A DNA stretch of 64,000 bases from positions 1,550,001 through 1,614,000 of the forward strand of contig JBAIAA010000117.1 in NCBI GenBank assembly GCA_037893245.1, in the 5' to 3' direction. The notes under the pieces are model-generated. The model had not been told where the DNA came from. It worked only from the letters and a program-made list of their open reading frames with translations, and made no database searches. Position numbers and translations under genes: made by a program. Of this stretch, positions 44,101 through 59,100 are shown one piece after another (position 1 is the stretch's first letter; every line of letters begins with the position of its first letter). Source of the stretch: Crossaster papposus (lineage: Eukaryota > Echinodermata > Asteroidea > Velatida > Solasteridae).

Positions 44101-47100
44101 GCTGCTTCAGCGCAGGTTGATGTTGGCTCCCGATGTGGCAATATTCCACCTTATTCTTCTGCTGCTGCTGCTTCAGCGCAGGTTGATGTTAGAGATGTTG
44201 CAATAATCCACTATATTCTTCTCCTGCTGCTTCAGCGCAGGTTGATGTTGGCTCCAGATGTGGCAATATTCCACCTTATTCTTCTCCTGCTGCTTCAGGG
44301 CAGGTTGATGTTCGCTCCAGATGTGGCAATATTCCACCTGATTCTTCTCCTGCTGCTGCTTCAGCGGAGGCCGATGGTGGCTCCAGATGTGGCAATAATC
44401 CACCTTATTCTTCTGCTGCTGCTACTCAGCGCAGGTTGATGTTGGCTCCAGATGTGGCAATATTCCACCTTATTCTTCTGCTGCTGCTGCTTCAGTACAG
44501 GTTGATGTTGACTCAAGATGTGGCAATATTCCACATTATTCTTCTCCTGCTGCTTCAGCCCAGGTTGATGTTGGCTCCAGATGTGACGACATTCCTCTTC
44601 ATTCTTCTGCTGCTGCTGCTTCAGTGCAGGTTGATGTTGGTTCCAGATGTAGTAATATTTCACCTTATTTTTCTCCTGCTGCTTCGAGCAGGTTGATGTT
44701 GGCTCCAGATGTGGCAATATTCCACCTTATTCTTCTCCTGCTGCTTCAGGGCAGGTTGATGTTCGCTCCAGATGTGGCAATATTCCACCTGATTCTTCTC
44801 CTGCTGCTGCTTCAGCGGAGGCCGATGGTGGTTCCAGATGTGGCAATAATCCACCTTGTTCTTCTGCTGCTGCTACTTCAGCGCAGGTTGATGTTGGCTC
44901 CAGATGTGGTAATATTCCACCTTGTGTTTCTGCTGCTGCTGCTTCAGCGCAGGTTGATGTTGGAGATGTTGCAATATTTCACCTTATTCTTCTGCTGCTG
45001 CTGCTTCAGCGCAGGTTCATGTTGACTCCAGATGTGGCAATATTCCACCTTATTCTTCTGCTGCTGCTGCTTCAGTGCAGGTTGATGTTGGTTCCAGATG
45101 TAGTAATATTTCACCTTATTTTTCTCTTGCTGCTTCGAGCAGGTTGATGTTGGCTCCAGATGTGGCAATATTCCACCTTATTCTTCTCCTGCTGCTTCAG
45201 GGCAGGTTCATGTTGGCTCCAGATGTGGCAATATTCCACCTTATTCTTCTCCTGCTGCTGCTTCAGCGCAGGTTGATGTTGGCTCCAGATGTGGCAATAT
45301 TCCACCTTATTCTTCTGCTGCTGCTGCTTCACTGCAGCTTGATGTTGAAGATGTTGCAGTAATCCACTCTATTCTTCTCCTGCTGCTTCAGCGCAGGTTC
45401 ATGTTGGCTCCCGATGTGGCAATATTCCACCTTATTCTTCTGCTGCTGCTGCTTCAGCGCAGGTTGATGTTGGCTCCAGATGTGGCAATAATCCACCTCA
45501 TTCTTCTCCTTCTGCTGCTTCAGCGCAGGTTGATGTTGGCTCCAGATATTCCTCTTTATTCTTCTGCTGCTGCTGCTTCAGTGCAGGTTGATGTTGGTTC
45601 CAGATGTAGTAATATTTCACCTTATTTTTCTCCTGCTGCTTCGAGCAGGTTGATGTTGGCTCCAGCTGTGGCAACATTCCACCTTATTCTTCTCCTGCTG
45701 TTTCAGGGCAGGTTGATGTTTTCTCCAGATGTGGCAATATTCCACCTGATTCTTCTCCTGCTGTTTCAGGGCAGGTTGATGTTGGCTCCAGATGTGGTAA
45801 TATTCCACCTTGTGTTTCTGCTGCTGCTGCTGCTTCAGCGCAGGTTGATGTTGGAGATGTTGCAATATTCCACCTTATTCTTCTGCTGCTGCTGCTTCAG
45901 CGCAGGTTCATGTTGGCTCCAGATGTGGCAATATTCCACCTTATTCTTCTGCTGCTGCTGCTTCAGTGCAGGTTGATGTTGGTTCCAGATGTAGTAATAT
46001 TTCACCTTATTTTTCTCTTGCTGCTTCAGCGCAGGTTGATGTTGGCTCCAGATGTAACGACATTCCTCTTCATTCTTCTGCTGCTGCTGCTTCAGTACAG
46101 GTTGATGTTGACTTAAGATGTGGCAATATTCCACCTTATTCTTCTCCTGCTGCTTCAGCGCAGGTTGATGTTGGCTCCAGATGTGACGACATTCCTCTTC
46201 ATTCTTCTACTGCTGCTGCTTCAGTGCAGGTTGATGTTTGTTCCAGATGTGGCAATATTCCACCTTATTTTTCTCCTGCTGCTTCAGGACAGGTTGATGT
46301 TCGCTCCAGATGTGGCAATATTCCACCTGATTCTTCTCCTGCTGCTGCTTCAGCGGAGGCCGATGGTGGCTCCAGATGTGGCAATAATCCACCTTATTCT
46401 TCTGATGCTGCTACTTCAGCGCAGGTTGATGTTGGCTCCAGATGTGGCAATATTCCACCTTATTCTATTCCTGCTGCTGCTTCAGCGCAGGTTGATGTTG
46501 GAGATGTTGCAATAATCCACTATATTCTTCTCCTGCTGCTTCAGCGCAGGTTGATGTTGGCTCCAGATGTGGCAATATTCCACCTTATTCTTCTGCTGCT
46601 GCTGCTTCAGTACAGGTTGATGTTGACTCAAGATGTGGCAATATTCCACCTTATTCTTCTCCTGCTGCTTCAGCGCAGGTTGATGTTGGCTCCAGATGTA
46701 ACGACATTGCTCTTCATTCTTCTGCTGCTGCTGCCTCAGTGCAGGTTGATGTTGGCTCCAGATGTACTAATATTTCACCTTATTTTTCTCCTGCTGCTTC
46801 GAACATGTTCATGTTGGCTCCAGATGTGGCAATATTCCACCTTATTCTTCTCCTGCTGTTTCAGCGCAGGTTGATGTTGGCTCCAGATGTGACGACATTC
46901 CTCTTCATTCTTCTCTGCTGCTGCTGCTGCTTCAGTGCAGGTTGATGTTGGCTCCAGATGTAGTAATATTTCACCTTATTCTTCTCCTGCTGCTTCGAAC
47001 ATGTTCATGTTGGCTCCAGATGTTGCAATATTCCACCTTATTCTTCTCCTGCTGCTTCAGGGCATGTTGGTGTTCGATCCAGATGTGGCAATATTCCACC

Positions 47101-50100
47101 TTATTCTTCTCCTGCTGCTTCAGGGCAGGTTGATGTTGGCTACAGATGTGGCAATATTCCACCTTATTCTTATCCTGCTGCTGCTTCAGCGCGGTTAGGG
47201 GTTGGCCCGAGATGTTGCAATAATCCACTCTGTTCTTCTCCTGCTGCTTCAGCGCAGGTTGATGTTGGCTCCCGATGTGGCAATATTCCACCTTATTCTT
47301 CTGCTGCTGCTGCTTCAGCGCAGGTTGATGTTAGAGATGTTGCAATAATCCACTATATTCTTCTCCTGCTGCTTCAGCGCAGGTTGATGTTGGCTCCAGA
47401 TGTGGCAATATTCCACCTTATTCTTCTCCTGCTGCTTCAGGGCAGGTTGATGTTCGCTCCAGATGTGGCAATATTCCACCTGATTCTTCTCCTGCTGCTG
47501 CTTCAGCGGAGGCCGATGGTGGCTCCAGATGTGGCAATATTCCACCTTATTCTTCTGCTGCTGCTGCTTCAGTGCAGGTTGATGTTGGTTCCAGATGTAG
47601 TAATATTTCACCTTATTTTTCTCTTGCTGCTTCAGCGCAGGTTGATGTTGGCTCCAGATGTAACGACATTCCTCTTCATTCTTCTGCTGCTGCTGCTTCA
47701 GTACAGGTTGATGTTGACTTAAGATGTGGCAATATTCCACCTTATTCTTCTCCTGCTGCTTCAGCGCAGGTTGATGTTGGCTCCAGATGTGACGACATTC
47801 CTCTTCATTCTTCTACTGCTGCTGCTTCAGTGCAGGTTGATGTTTGTTCCAGATGTGGCAATATTCCACCTTATTTTTCTCCTGCTGCTTCAGGACAGGT
47901 TGATGTTCGCTCCAGATGTGGCAATATTCCACCTGATTCTTCTCCTGCTGCTGCTTCAGCGGAGGCCGATGGTGGCTCCAGATGTGGCAATAATCCACCT
48001 TATTCTTCTGATGCTGCTACTTCAGCGCAGGTTGATGTTGGCTCCAGATGTGGCAATATTCCACCTTATTCTATTCCTGCTGCTGCTTCAGCGCAGGTTG
48101 ATTTTGGAGATGTTGCAATAATCCACTATATTCTTCTTCTGCTGCTTCAGCGCAGGTTGATGTTGGCTCCAGATGTGGCAATATTCCACCTTATTCTTCT
48201 GCTGCTGCTGCTTCAGTACAGGTTGATGTTGACTCAAGATGTGGCAATATTCCACCTTATTCTTCTCCTGCTGCTTCAGCGCAGGTTGATGTTGGCTCCA
48301 GATGTAACGACATTGCTCTTCATTCTTCTGCTGCTGCTGCCTCAGTGCAGGTTGATGTTGGCTCCAGATGTACTAATATTTCACCTTATTTTTCTCCTGC
48401 TGCTTCGAACATGTTCATGTTGGCTCCAGATGTGGCAATATTCCACCTTATTCTTCTCCTGCTGTTTCAGCGCAGGTTGATGTTGGCTCCAGATGTGACG
48501 ACATTCCTCTTCATTCTTCTCTGCTGCTGCTGCTGCTTCAGTGCAGGTTGATGTTGGCTCCAGATGTAGTAATATTTCACCTTATTCTTCTCCTGCTGCT
48601 TCGAACATGTTCATGTTGGCTCCAGATGTTGCAATATTCCACCTTATTCTTCTCCTGCTGCTTCAGGGCATGTTGGTGTTCGATCCAGATGTGGCAATAT
48701 TCCACCTTATTCTTCTCCTGCTGCTTCAGGGCAGGTTGATGTTGGCTACAGATGTGGCAATATTCCACCTTATTCTTATCCTGCTGCTGCTTCAGCGCGG
48801 TTAGGGGTTGGCCCGAGATGTTGCAATAATCCACTCTGTTCTTCTCCTGCTGCTTCAGCGCAGGTTGATGTTGGCTCCCGATGTGGCAATATTCCACCTT
48901 ATTCTTCTGCTGCTGCTGCTTCAGCGCAGGTTGATGTTAGAGATGTTGCAATAATCCACTATATTCTTCTCCTGCTGCTTCAGCGCAGGTTGATGTTGGC
49001 TCCAGATGTGGCAATATTCCACCTTATTCTTCTCCTGCTGCTTCAGGGCAGGTTGATGTTGGCTCCAGATGTGACGACATTCCTCTTCATTCTTCTCTGC
49101 TGCTGCTGCTGCTTCAGTGCAGGTTGATGTTGGCTCCAGATGTAGTAATATTTCACCTTATTCTTCTCCTGCTGCTTCGAACATGTTCATGTTGGCTCCA
49201 GATGTTGCAATATTCCACCTTATTCTTCTCCTGCTGCTTCAGGGCATGTTGGTGTTCGATCCAGATGTGGCAATATTCCACCTTATTCTTCTCCTGCTGC
49301 TTCAGGGCAGGTTGATGTTGGCTACAGATGTGGCAATATTCCACCTTATTCTTATCCTGCTGCTGCTTCAGCGCGGTTAGGGGTTGGCCCGAGATGTTGC
49401 AATAATCCACTCTGTTCTTCTCCTGCTGCTTCAGCGCAGGTTGATGTTGGCTCCCGATGTGGCAATATTCCACCTTATTCTTCTGCTGCTGCTGCTTCAG
49501 CGCAGGTTGATGTTAGAGATGTTGCAATAATCCACTATATTCTTCTCCTGCTGCTTCAGCGCAGGTTGATGTTGGCTCCAGATGTGGCAATATTCCACCT
49601 TATTCTTCTCCTGCTGCTTCAGGGCAGGTTGATGTTCGCTCCAGATGTGGCAATATTCCACCTGATTCTTCTCCTGCTGCTGCTTCAGCGGAGGCCGATG
49701 GTGGCTCCAGATGTGGCAATAATCCACCTTATTCTTCTGCTGCTGCTACTCAGCGCAGGTTGATGTTGGCTCCAGATGTGGCAATATTCCACCTTATTCT
49801 TCTTCTGCTGCTGCTTCAGCGCAGGTTGATGTTGGAGATGTTGCAATAATCCACTATATTCTTCTCCTGCTGCTTCAGCGCAGGTTGATGTTGGCTCCAG
49901 ATGTGGCAATATTCCACCTTATTCTTCTGCTGCTGCTGCTTCAGTACAGGTTGATGTTGACTCAAGATGTGGCAATATTCCACATTATTCTTCTCCTGCT
50001 GCTTCAGCCCAGGTTGATGTTGGCTCCAGATGTGACGACATTCCTCTTCATTCTTCTGCTGCTGCTGCTTCAGTGCAGGTTGATGTTGGTTCCAGATGTA

Positions 50101-53100
50101 GTAATATTTCACCTTATTTTTCTCCTGCTGCTTCGAGCAGGTTGATGTTGGCTCCAGATGTGGCAATATTCCACCTTATTCTTCTCCTGCTGCTTCAGGG
50201 CAGGTTGATGTTCGCTCCAGATGTGGCAATATTCCACCTGATTCTTCTCCTGCTGCTGCTTCAGCGGAGGCCGATGGTGGTTCCAGATGTGGCAATAATC
50301 CACCTTGTTCTTCTGCTGCTGCTACTTCAGCGCAGGTTGATGTTGGCTCCAGATGTGGTAATATTCCACCTTGTGTTTCTGCTGCTGCTGCTTCAGCGCA
50401 GGTTGATGTTGGAGATGTTGCAATATTTCACCTTATTCTTCTGCTGCTGCTGCTTCAGCGCAGGTTCATGTTGACTCCAGATGTGGCAATATTCCACCTT
50501 ATTCTTCTGCTGCTGCTGCTTCAGTGCAGGTTGATGTTGGTTCCAGATGTAGTAATATTTCACCTTATTTTTCTCTTGCTGCTTCGAGCAGGTTGATGTT
50601 GGCTCCAGATGTGGCAATATTCCACCTTATTCTTCTCCTGCTGCTTCAGGGCAGGTTCATGTTGGCTCCAGATGTGGCAATATTCCACCTTATTCTTCTC
50701 CTGCTGCTGCTTCAGCGCAGGTTGATGTTGGCTCCAGATGTGGCAATATTCCACCTTATTCTTCTGCTGCTGCTGCTTCACTGCAGCTTGATGTTGAAGA
50801 TGTTGCAGTAATCCACTCTATTCTTCTCCTGCTGCTTCAGCGCAGGTTCATGTTGGCTCCCGATGTGGCAATATTCCACCTTATTCTTCTGCTGCTGCTG
50901 CTTCAGCGCAGGTTGATGTTGGCTCCAGATGTGGCAATAATCCACCTCATTCTTCTCCTTCTGCTGCTTCAGCGCAGGTTGATGTTGGCTCCAGATATTC
51001 CTCTTTATTCTTCTGCTGCTGCTGCTTCAGTGCAGGTTGATGTTGGTTCCAGATGTAGTAATATTTCACCTTATTTTTCTCCTGCTGCTTCGAGCAGGTT
51101 GATGTTGGCTCCAGCTGTGGCAACATTCCACCTTATTCTTCTCCTGCTGTTTCAGGGCAGGTTGATGTTTTCTCCAGATGTGGCAATATTCCACCTGATT
51201 CTTCTCCTGCTGTTTCAGGGCAGGTTGATGTTGGCTCCAGATGTGGTAATATTCCACCTTGTGTTTCTGCTGCTGCTGCTGCTTCAGCGCAGGTTGATGT
51301 TGGAGATGTTGCAATATTCCACCTTATTCTTCTGCTGCTGCTGCTTCAGCGCAGGTTCATGTTGGCTCCAGATGTGGCAATATTCCACCTTATTCTTCTG
51401 CTGCTGCTGCTTCAGTGCAGGTTGATGTTGGTTCCAGATGTAGTAATATTTCACCTTATTTTTCTCTTGCTGCTTCAGCGCAGGTTGATGTTGGCTCCAG
51501 ATGTAACGACATTCCTCTTCATTCTTCTGCTGCTGCTGCTTCAGTACAGGTTGATGTTGACTTAAGATGTGGCAATATTCCACCTTATTCTTCTCCTGCT
51601 GCTTCAGCGCAGGTTGATGTTGGCTCCAGATGTGACGACATTCCTCTTCATTCTTCTACTGCTGCTGCTTCAGTGCAGGTTGATGTTTGTTCCAGATGTG
51701 GCAATATTCCACCTTATTTTTCTCCTGCTGCTTCAGGACAGGTTGATGTTCGCTCCAGATGTGGCAATATTCCACCTGATTCTTCTCCTGCTGCTGCTTC
51801 AGCGGAGGCCGATGGTGGCTCCAGATGTGGCAATATTCCACCTTATTCTATTCCTGCTGCTGCTTCAGCGCAGGTTGATGTTGGAGATGTTGCAATAATC
51901 CACTATATTCTTCTCCTGCTGCTTCAGCGCAGGTTGATGTTGGCTCCAGATGTGGCAATATTCCACCTTATTCTTCTGCTGCTGCTGCTTCAGTACAGGT
52001 TGATGTTGACTCAAGATGTGGCAATATTCCACCTTATTCTTCTCCTGCTGCTTCAGCGCAGGTTGATGTTGGCTCCAGATGTAACGACATTGCTCTTCAT
52101 TCTTCTGCTGCTGCTGCCTCAGTGCAGGTTGATGTTGGCTCCAGATGTACTAATATTTCACCTTATTTTTCTCCTGCTGCTTCGAACATGTTCATGTTGG
52201 CTCCAGATGTGGCAATATTCCACCTTATTCTTCTCCTGCTGTTTCAGCGCAGGTTGATGTTGGCTCCAGATGTGACGACATTCCTCTTCATTCTTCTCTG
52301 CTGCTGCTGCTGCTTCAGTGCAGGTTGATGTTGGCTCCAGATGTAGTAATATTTCACCTTATTCTTCTCCTGCTGCTTCGAACATGTTCATGTTGGCTCC
52401 AGATGTTGCAATATTCCACCTTATTCTTCTCCTGCTGCTTCAGGGCATGTTGGTGTTCGATCCAGATGTGGCAATATTCCACCTTATTCTTCTCCTGCTG
52501 CTTCAGGGCAGGTTGATGTTGGCTACAGATGTGGCAATATTCCACCTTATTCTTATCCTGCTGCTGCTTCAGCGCGGTTAGGGGTTGGCCCGAGATGTTG
52601 CAATAATCCACTCTGTTCTTCTCCTGCTGCTTCAGCGCAGGTTGATGTTGGCTCCCGATGTGGCAATATTCCACCTTATTCTTCTGCTGCTGCTGCTTCA
52701 GCGCAGGTTGATGTTAGAGATGTTGCAATAATCCACTATATTCTTCTCCTGCTGCTTCAGCGCAGGTTGATGTTGGCTCCAGATGTGGCAATATTCCACC
52801 TTATTCTTCTCCTGCTGCTTCAGGGCAGGTTGATGTTCGCTCCAGATGTGGCAATATTCCACCTGATTCTTCTCCTGCTGCTGCTTCAGCGGAGGCCGAT
52901 GGTGGCTCCAGATGTGGCAATATTCCACCTTATTCTTCTGCTGCTGCTGCTTCAGTGCAGGTTGATGTTGGTTCCAGATGTAGTAATATTTCACCTTATT
53001 TTTCTCTTGCTGCTTCAGCGCAGGTTGATGTTGGCTCCAGATGTAACGACATTCCTCTTCATTCTTCTGCTGCTGCTGCTTCAGTACAGGTTGATGTTGA

Positions 53101-56100
53101 CTTAAGATGTGGCAATATTCCACCTTATTCTTCTCCTGCTGCTTCAGCGCAGGTTGATGTTGGCTCCAGATGTGACGACATTCCTCTTCATTCTTCTACT
53201 GCTGCTGCTTCAGTGCAGGTTGATGTTTGTTCCAGATGTGGCAATATTCCACCTTATTTTTCTCCTGCTGCTTCAGGACAGGTTGATGTTCGCTCCAGAT
53301 GTGGCAATATTCCACCTGATTCTTCTCCTGCTGCTGCTTCAGCGGAGGCCGATGGTGGCTCCAGATGTGGCAATAATCCACCTTATTCTTCTGATGCTGC
53401 TACTTCAGCGCAGGTTGATGTTGGCTCCAGATGTGGCAATATTCCACCTTATTCTATTCCTGCTGCTGCTTCAGCGCAGGTTGATTTTGGAGATGTTGCA
53501 ATAATCCACTATATTCTTCTTCTGCTGCTTCAGCGCAGGTTGATGTTGGCTCCAGATGTGACGACATTCCTCTTCATTCTTCTGCTGCTGCTGCTTCAGT
53601 GCAGGTTGATGTTGGTTCCAGATGTAGTAATATTTCACCTTATTTTTCTCCTGCTGCTTCGAGCAGGTTGATGTTGGCTCCAGATGTGGCAATATTCCAC
53701 CTTATTCTTCTCCTGCTGCTTCAGGGCAGGTTGATGTTCGCTCCAGATGTGGCAATATTCCACCTGATTCTTCTCCTGCTGCTGCTTCAGCGGAGGCCGA
53801 TGGTGGTTCCAGATGTGGCAATAATCCACCTTGTTCTTCTGCTGCTGCTACTTCAGCGCAGGTTGATGTTGGCTCCAGATGTGGTAATATTCCACCTTGT
53901 GTTTCTGCTGCTGCTGCTTCAGCGCAGGTTGATGTTGGAGATGTTGCAATATTTCACCTTATTCTTCTGCTGCTGCTGCTTCAGCGCAGGTTCATGTTGG
54001 CTCCAGATGTGGCAATATTCCACCTTATTCTTCTGCTGCTGCTGCTTCAGTGCAGGTTGATGTTGGTTCCAGATGTAGTAATATTTCACCTTATTTTTCT
54101 CTTGCTGCTTCGAGCAGGTTGATGTTGGCTCCAGATGTGGCAATATTCCACCTTATTCTTCTCCTGCTGCTTCAGGGCAGGTTCATGTTGGCTCCAGATG
54201 TGGCAATATTCCACCTTATTCTTCTCCTGCTGCTGCTTCAGCGCAGGTTGATGTTGGCTCCAGATGTGGCAATATTCCACCTTATTCTTCTGCTGCTGCT
54301 GCTTCACTGCAGCTTGATGTTGAAGATGTTGCAGTAATCCACTCTATTCTTCTCCTGCTGCTTCAGCGCAGGTTCATGTTGGCTCCCGATGTGGCAATAT
54401 TCCACCTTATTCTTCTGCTGCTGCTGCTTCAGCGCAGGTTGATGTTGGCTCCAGATGTGGCAATAATCCACCTCATTCTTCTCCTTCTGCTGCTTCAGCG
54501 CAGGTTGATGTTGGCTCCAGATATTCCTCTTTATTCTTCTGCTGCTGCTGCTTCAGTGCAGGTTGATGTTGGTTCCAGATGTAGTAATATTTCACCTTAT
54601 TTTTCTCCTGCTGCTTCGAGCAGGTTGATGTTGGCTCCAGCTGTGGCAACATTCCACCTTATTCTTCTCCTGCTGTTTCAGGGCAGGTTGATGTTTTCTC
54701 CAGATGTGGCAATATTCCACCTGATTCTTCTCCTGCTGTTTCAGGGCAGGTTGATGTTGGCTCCAGATGTGGTAATATTCCACCTTGTGTTTCTGCTGCT
54801 GCTGCTGCTTCAGCGCAGGTTGATGTTGGAGATGTTGCAATATTCCACCTTATTCTTCTGCTGCTGCTGCTTCAGCGCAGGTTCATGTTGGCTCCAGATG
54901 TGGCAATATTCCACCTTATTCTTCTGCTGCTGCTGCTTCAGTGCAGGTTGATGTTGGTTCCAGATGTAGTAATATTTCACCTTATTTTTCTCTTGCTGCT
55001 TCAGCGCAGGTTGATGTTGGCTCCAGATGTAACGACATTCCTCTTCATTCTTCTGCTGCTGCTGCTTCAGTACAGGTTGATGTTGACTTAAGATGTGGCA
55101 ATATTCCACCTTATTCTTCTCCTGCTGCTTCAGCGCAGGTTGATGTTGGCTCCAGATGTGACGACATTCCTCTTCATTCTTCTACTGCTGCTGCTTCAGT
55201 GCAGGTTGATGTTTGTTCCAGATGTGGCAATATTCCACCTTATTTTTCTCCTGCTGCTTCAGGACAGGTTGATGTTCGCTCCAGATGTGGCAATATTCCA
55301 CCTGATTCTTCTCCTGCTGCTGCTTCAGCGGAGGCCGATGGTGGCTCCAGATGTGGCAATAATCCACCTTATTCTTCTGATGCTGCTACTTCAGCGCAGG
55401 TTGATGTTGGCTCCAGATGTGGCAATATTCCACCTTATTCTATTCCTGCTGCTGCTTCAGCGCAGGTTGATGTTGGAGATGTTGCAATAATCCACTATAT
55501 TCTTCTCCTGCTGCTTCAGCGCAGGTTGATGTTGGCTCCAGATGTGGCAATATTCCACCTTATTCTTCTGCTGCTGCTGCTTCAGTACAGGTTGATGTTG
55601 ACTCAAGATGTGGCAATATTCCACCTTATTCTTCTCCTGCTGCTTCAGCGCAGGTTGATGTTGGCTCCAGATGTAACGACATTGCTCTTCATTCTTCTGC
55701 TGCTGCTGCCTCAGTGCAGGTTGATGTTGGCTCCAGATGTACTAATATTTCACCTTATTTTTCTCCTGCTGCTTCGAACATGTTCATGTTGGCTCCAGAT
55801 GTGGCAATATTCCACCTTATTCTTCTCCTGCTGTTTCAGCGCAGGTTGATGTTGGCTCCAGATGTGACGACATTCCTCTTCATTCTTCTCTGCTGCTGCT
55901 GCTGCTTCAGTGCAGGTTGATGTTGGCTCCAGATGTAGTAATATTTCACCTTATTCTTCTCCTGCTGCTTCGAACATGTTCATGTTGGCTCCAGATGTTG
56001 CAATATTCCACCTTATTCTTCTCCTGCTGCTTCAGGGCATGTTGGTGTTCGATCCAGATGTGGCAATATTCCACCTTATTCTTCTCCTGCTGCTTCAGGG

Positions 56101-59100
56101 CAGGTTGATGTTGGCTACAGATGTGGCAATATTCCACCTTATTCTTATCCTGCTGCTGCTTCAGCGCGGTTAGGGGTTGGCCCGAGATGTTGCAATAATC
56201 CACTCTGTTCTTCTCCTGCTGCTTCAGCGCAGGTTGATGTTGGCTCCCGATGTGGCAATATTCCACCTTATTCTTCTGCTGCTGCTGCTTCAGCGCAGGT
56301 TGATGTTAGAGATGTTGCAATAATCCACTATATTCTTCTCCTGCTGCTTCAGCGCAGGTTGATGTTGGCTCCAGATGTGGCAATATTCCACCTTATTCTT
56401 CTCCTGCTGCTTCAGGGCAGGTTGATGTTCGCTCCAGATGTGGCAATATTCCACCTGATTCTTCTCCTGCTGCTGCTTCAGCGGAGGCCGATGGTGGCTC
56501 CAGATGTGGCAATAATCCACCTTATTCTTCTGCTGCTGCTACTTCAGCGCAGGTTGATGTTGGCTCCAGATGTGGCAATATTCCACCTTATTCTTCTTCT
56601 GCTGCTGCTTCAGCGCAGGTTGATGTTGGAGATGTTGCAATAATCCACTATATTCTTCTCCTGCTGCTTCAGCGCAGGTTGATGTTGGCTCCAGATGTGG
56701 CAATATTCCACCTTATTCTTCTCCTGCTGCTTCAGGGCAGGTTGATGTTCGCTCCAGATGTGGCAATATTCCACCTGATTCTTCTCCTGCTGCTGCTTCA
56801 GCGGAGGCCGATGGTGGCTCCAGATGTGGCAATAATCCACCTTATTCTTCTGCTGCTGCTACTCAGCGCAGGTTGATGTTGGCTCCAGATGTGGCAATAT
56901 TCCACCTTATTCTTCTTCTGCTGCTGCTTCAGCGCAGGTTGATGTTGGAGATGTTGCAATAATCCACTATATTCTTCTCCTGCTGCTTCAGCGCAGGTTG
57001 ATGTTGGCTCCAGATGTGGCAATATTCCACCTTATTCTTCTGCTGCTGCTGCTTCAGTACAGGTTGATGTTGACTCAAGATGTGGCAATATTCCACATTA
57101 TTCTTCTCCTGCTGCTTCAGCCCAGGTTGATGTTGGCTCCAGATGTGACGACATTCCTCTTCATTCTTCTGCTGCTGCTGCTTCAGTGCAGGTTGATGTT
57201 GGTTCCAGATGTAGTAATATTTCACCTCATTTTTCTCCTGCTGCTTCGAGCAGGTTGATGTTGGCTCCAGATGTGGCAATATTCCACCTTATTCTTCTCC
57301 TGCTGCTTCAGGGCAGGTTGATGTTCGCTCCAGATGTGGCAATATTCCACCTGATTCTTCTCCTGCTGCTGCTTCAGCGGAGGCCGATGGTGGTTCCAGA
57401 TGTGGCAATAATCCACCTTGTTCTTCTGCTGCTGCTACTTCAGCGCAGGTTGATGTTGGCTCCAGATGTGGTAATATTCCACCTTGTGTTTCTGCTGCTG
57501 CTGCTTCAGCGCAGGTTGATGTTGGAGATGTTGCAATATTTCACCTTATTCTTCTGCTGCTGCTGCTTCAGCGCAGGTTCATGTTGGCTCCAGATGTGGC
57601 AATATTCCACCTTATTCTTCTGCTGCTGCTGCTTCAGTGCAGGTTGATGTTGGTTCCAGATGTAGTAATATTTCACCTTATTTTTCTCTTGCTGCTTCGA
57701 GCAGGTTGATGTTGGCTCCAGATGTGGCAATATTCCACCTTATTCTTCTCCTGCTGCTTCAGGGCAGGTTCATGTTGGCTCCAGATGTGGCAATATTCCA
57801 CCTTATTCTTCTCCTGCTGCTGCTTCAGCGCAGGTTGATGTTGGCTCCAGATGTGGCAATATTCCACCTTATTCTTCTGCTGCTGCTGCTTCACTGCAGC
57901 TTGATGTTGAAGATGTTGCAGTAATCCACTCTATTCTTCTCCTGCTGCTTCAGCGCAGGTTCATGTTGGCTCCCGATGTGGCAATATTCCACCTTATTCT
58001 TCTGCTGCTGCTGCTTCAGCGCAGGTTGATGTTGGCTCCAGATGTGGCAATAATCCACCTCATTCTTCTCCTTCTGCTGCTTCAGCGCAGGTTGATGTTG
58101 GCTCCAGATATTCCTCTTTATTCTTCTGCTGCTGCTGCTTCAGTGCAGGTTGATGTTGGTTCCAGATGTAGTAATATTTCACCTTATTTTTCTCCTGCTG
58201 CTTCGAGCAGGTTGATGTTGGCTCCAGCTGTGGCAACATTCCACCTTATTCTTCTCCTGCTGTTTCAGGGCAGGTTGATGTTTTCTCCAGATGTGGCAAT
58301 ATTCCACCTGATTCTTCTCCTGCTGTTTCAGGGCAGGTTGATGTTGGCTCCAGATGTGGTAATATTCCACCTTGTGTTTCTGCTGCTGCTGCTTCAGCGC
58401 AGGTTGATGTTGGAGATGTTGCAATATTCCACCTTATTCTTCTGCTGCTGCTGCTTCAGCGCAGGTTCATGTTGGCTCCAGATGTGGCAATATTCCACCT
58501 TATTCTTCTGCTGCTGCTGCTTCAGTGCAGGTTGATGTTGGTTCCAGATGTAGTAATATTTCACCTTATTTTTCTCTTGCTGCTTCAGCGCAGGTTGATG
58601 TTGGCTCCAGATGTAACGACATTCCTCTTCATTCTTCTGCTGCTGCTGCTTCAGTACAGGTTGATGTTGACTTAAGATGTGGCAATATTCCACCTTATTC
58701 TTCTCCTGCTGCTTCAGCGCAGGTTGATGTTGGCTCCAGATGTGACGACATTCCTCTTCATTCTTCTACTGCTGCTGCTTCAGTGCAGGTTGATGTTTGT
58801 TCCAGATGTGGCAATATTCCACCTTATTTTTCTCCTGCTGCTTCAGGACAGGTTGATGTTCGCTCCAGATGTGGCAATATTCCACCTGATTCTTCTCCTG
58901 CTGCTGCTTCAGCGGAGGCCGATGGTGGCTCCAGATGTGGCAATAATCCACCTTATTCTTCTGATGCTGCTACTTCAGCGCAGGTTGATGTTGGCTCCAG
59001 ATGTGGCAATATTCCACCTTATTCTATTCCTGCTGCTGCTTCAGCGCAGGTTGATGTTGGAGATGTTGCAATAATCCACTATATTCTTCTCCTGCTGCTT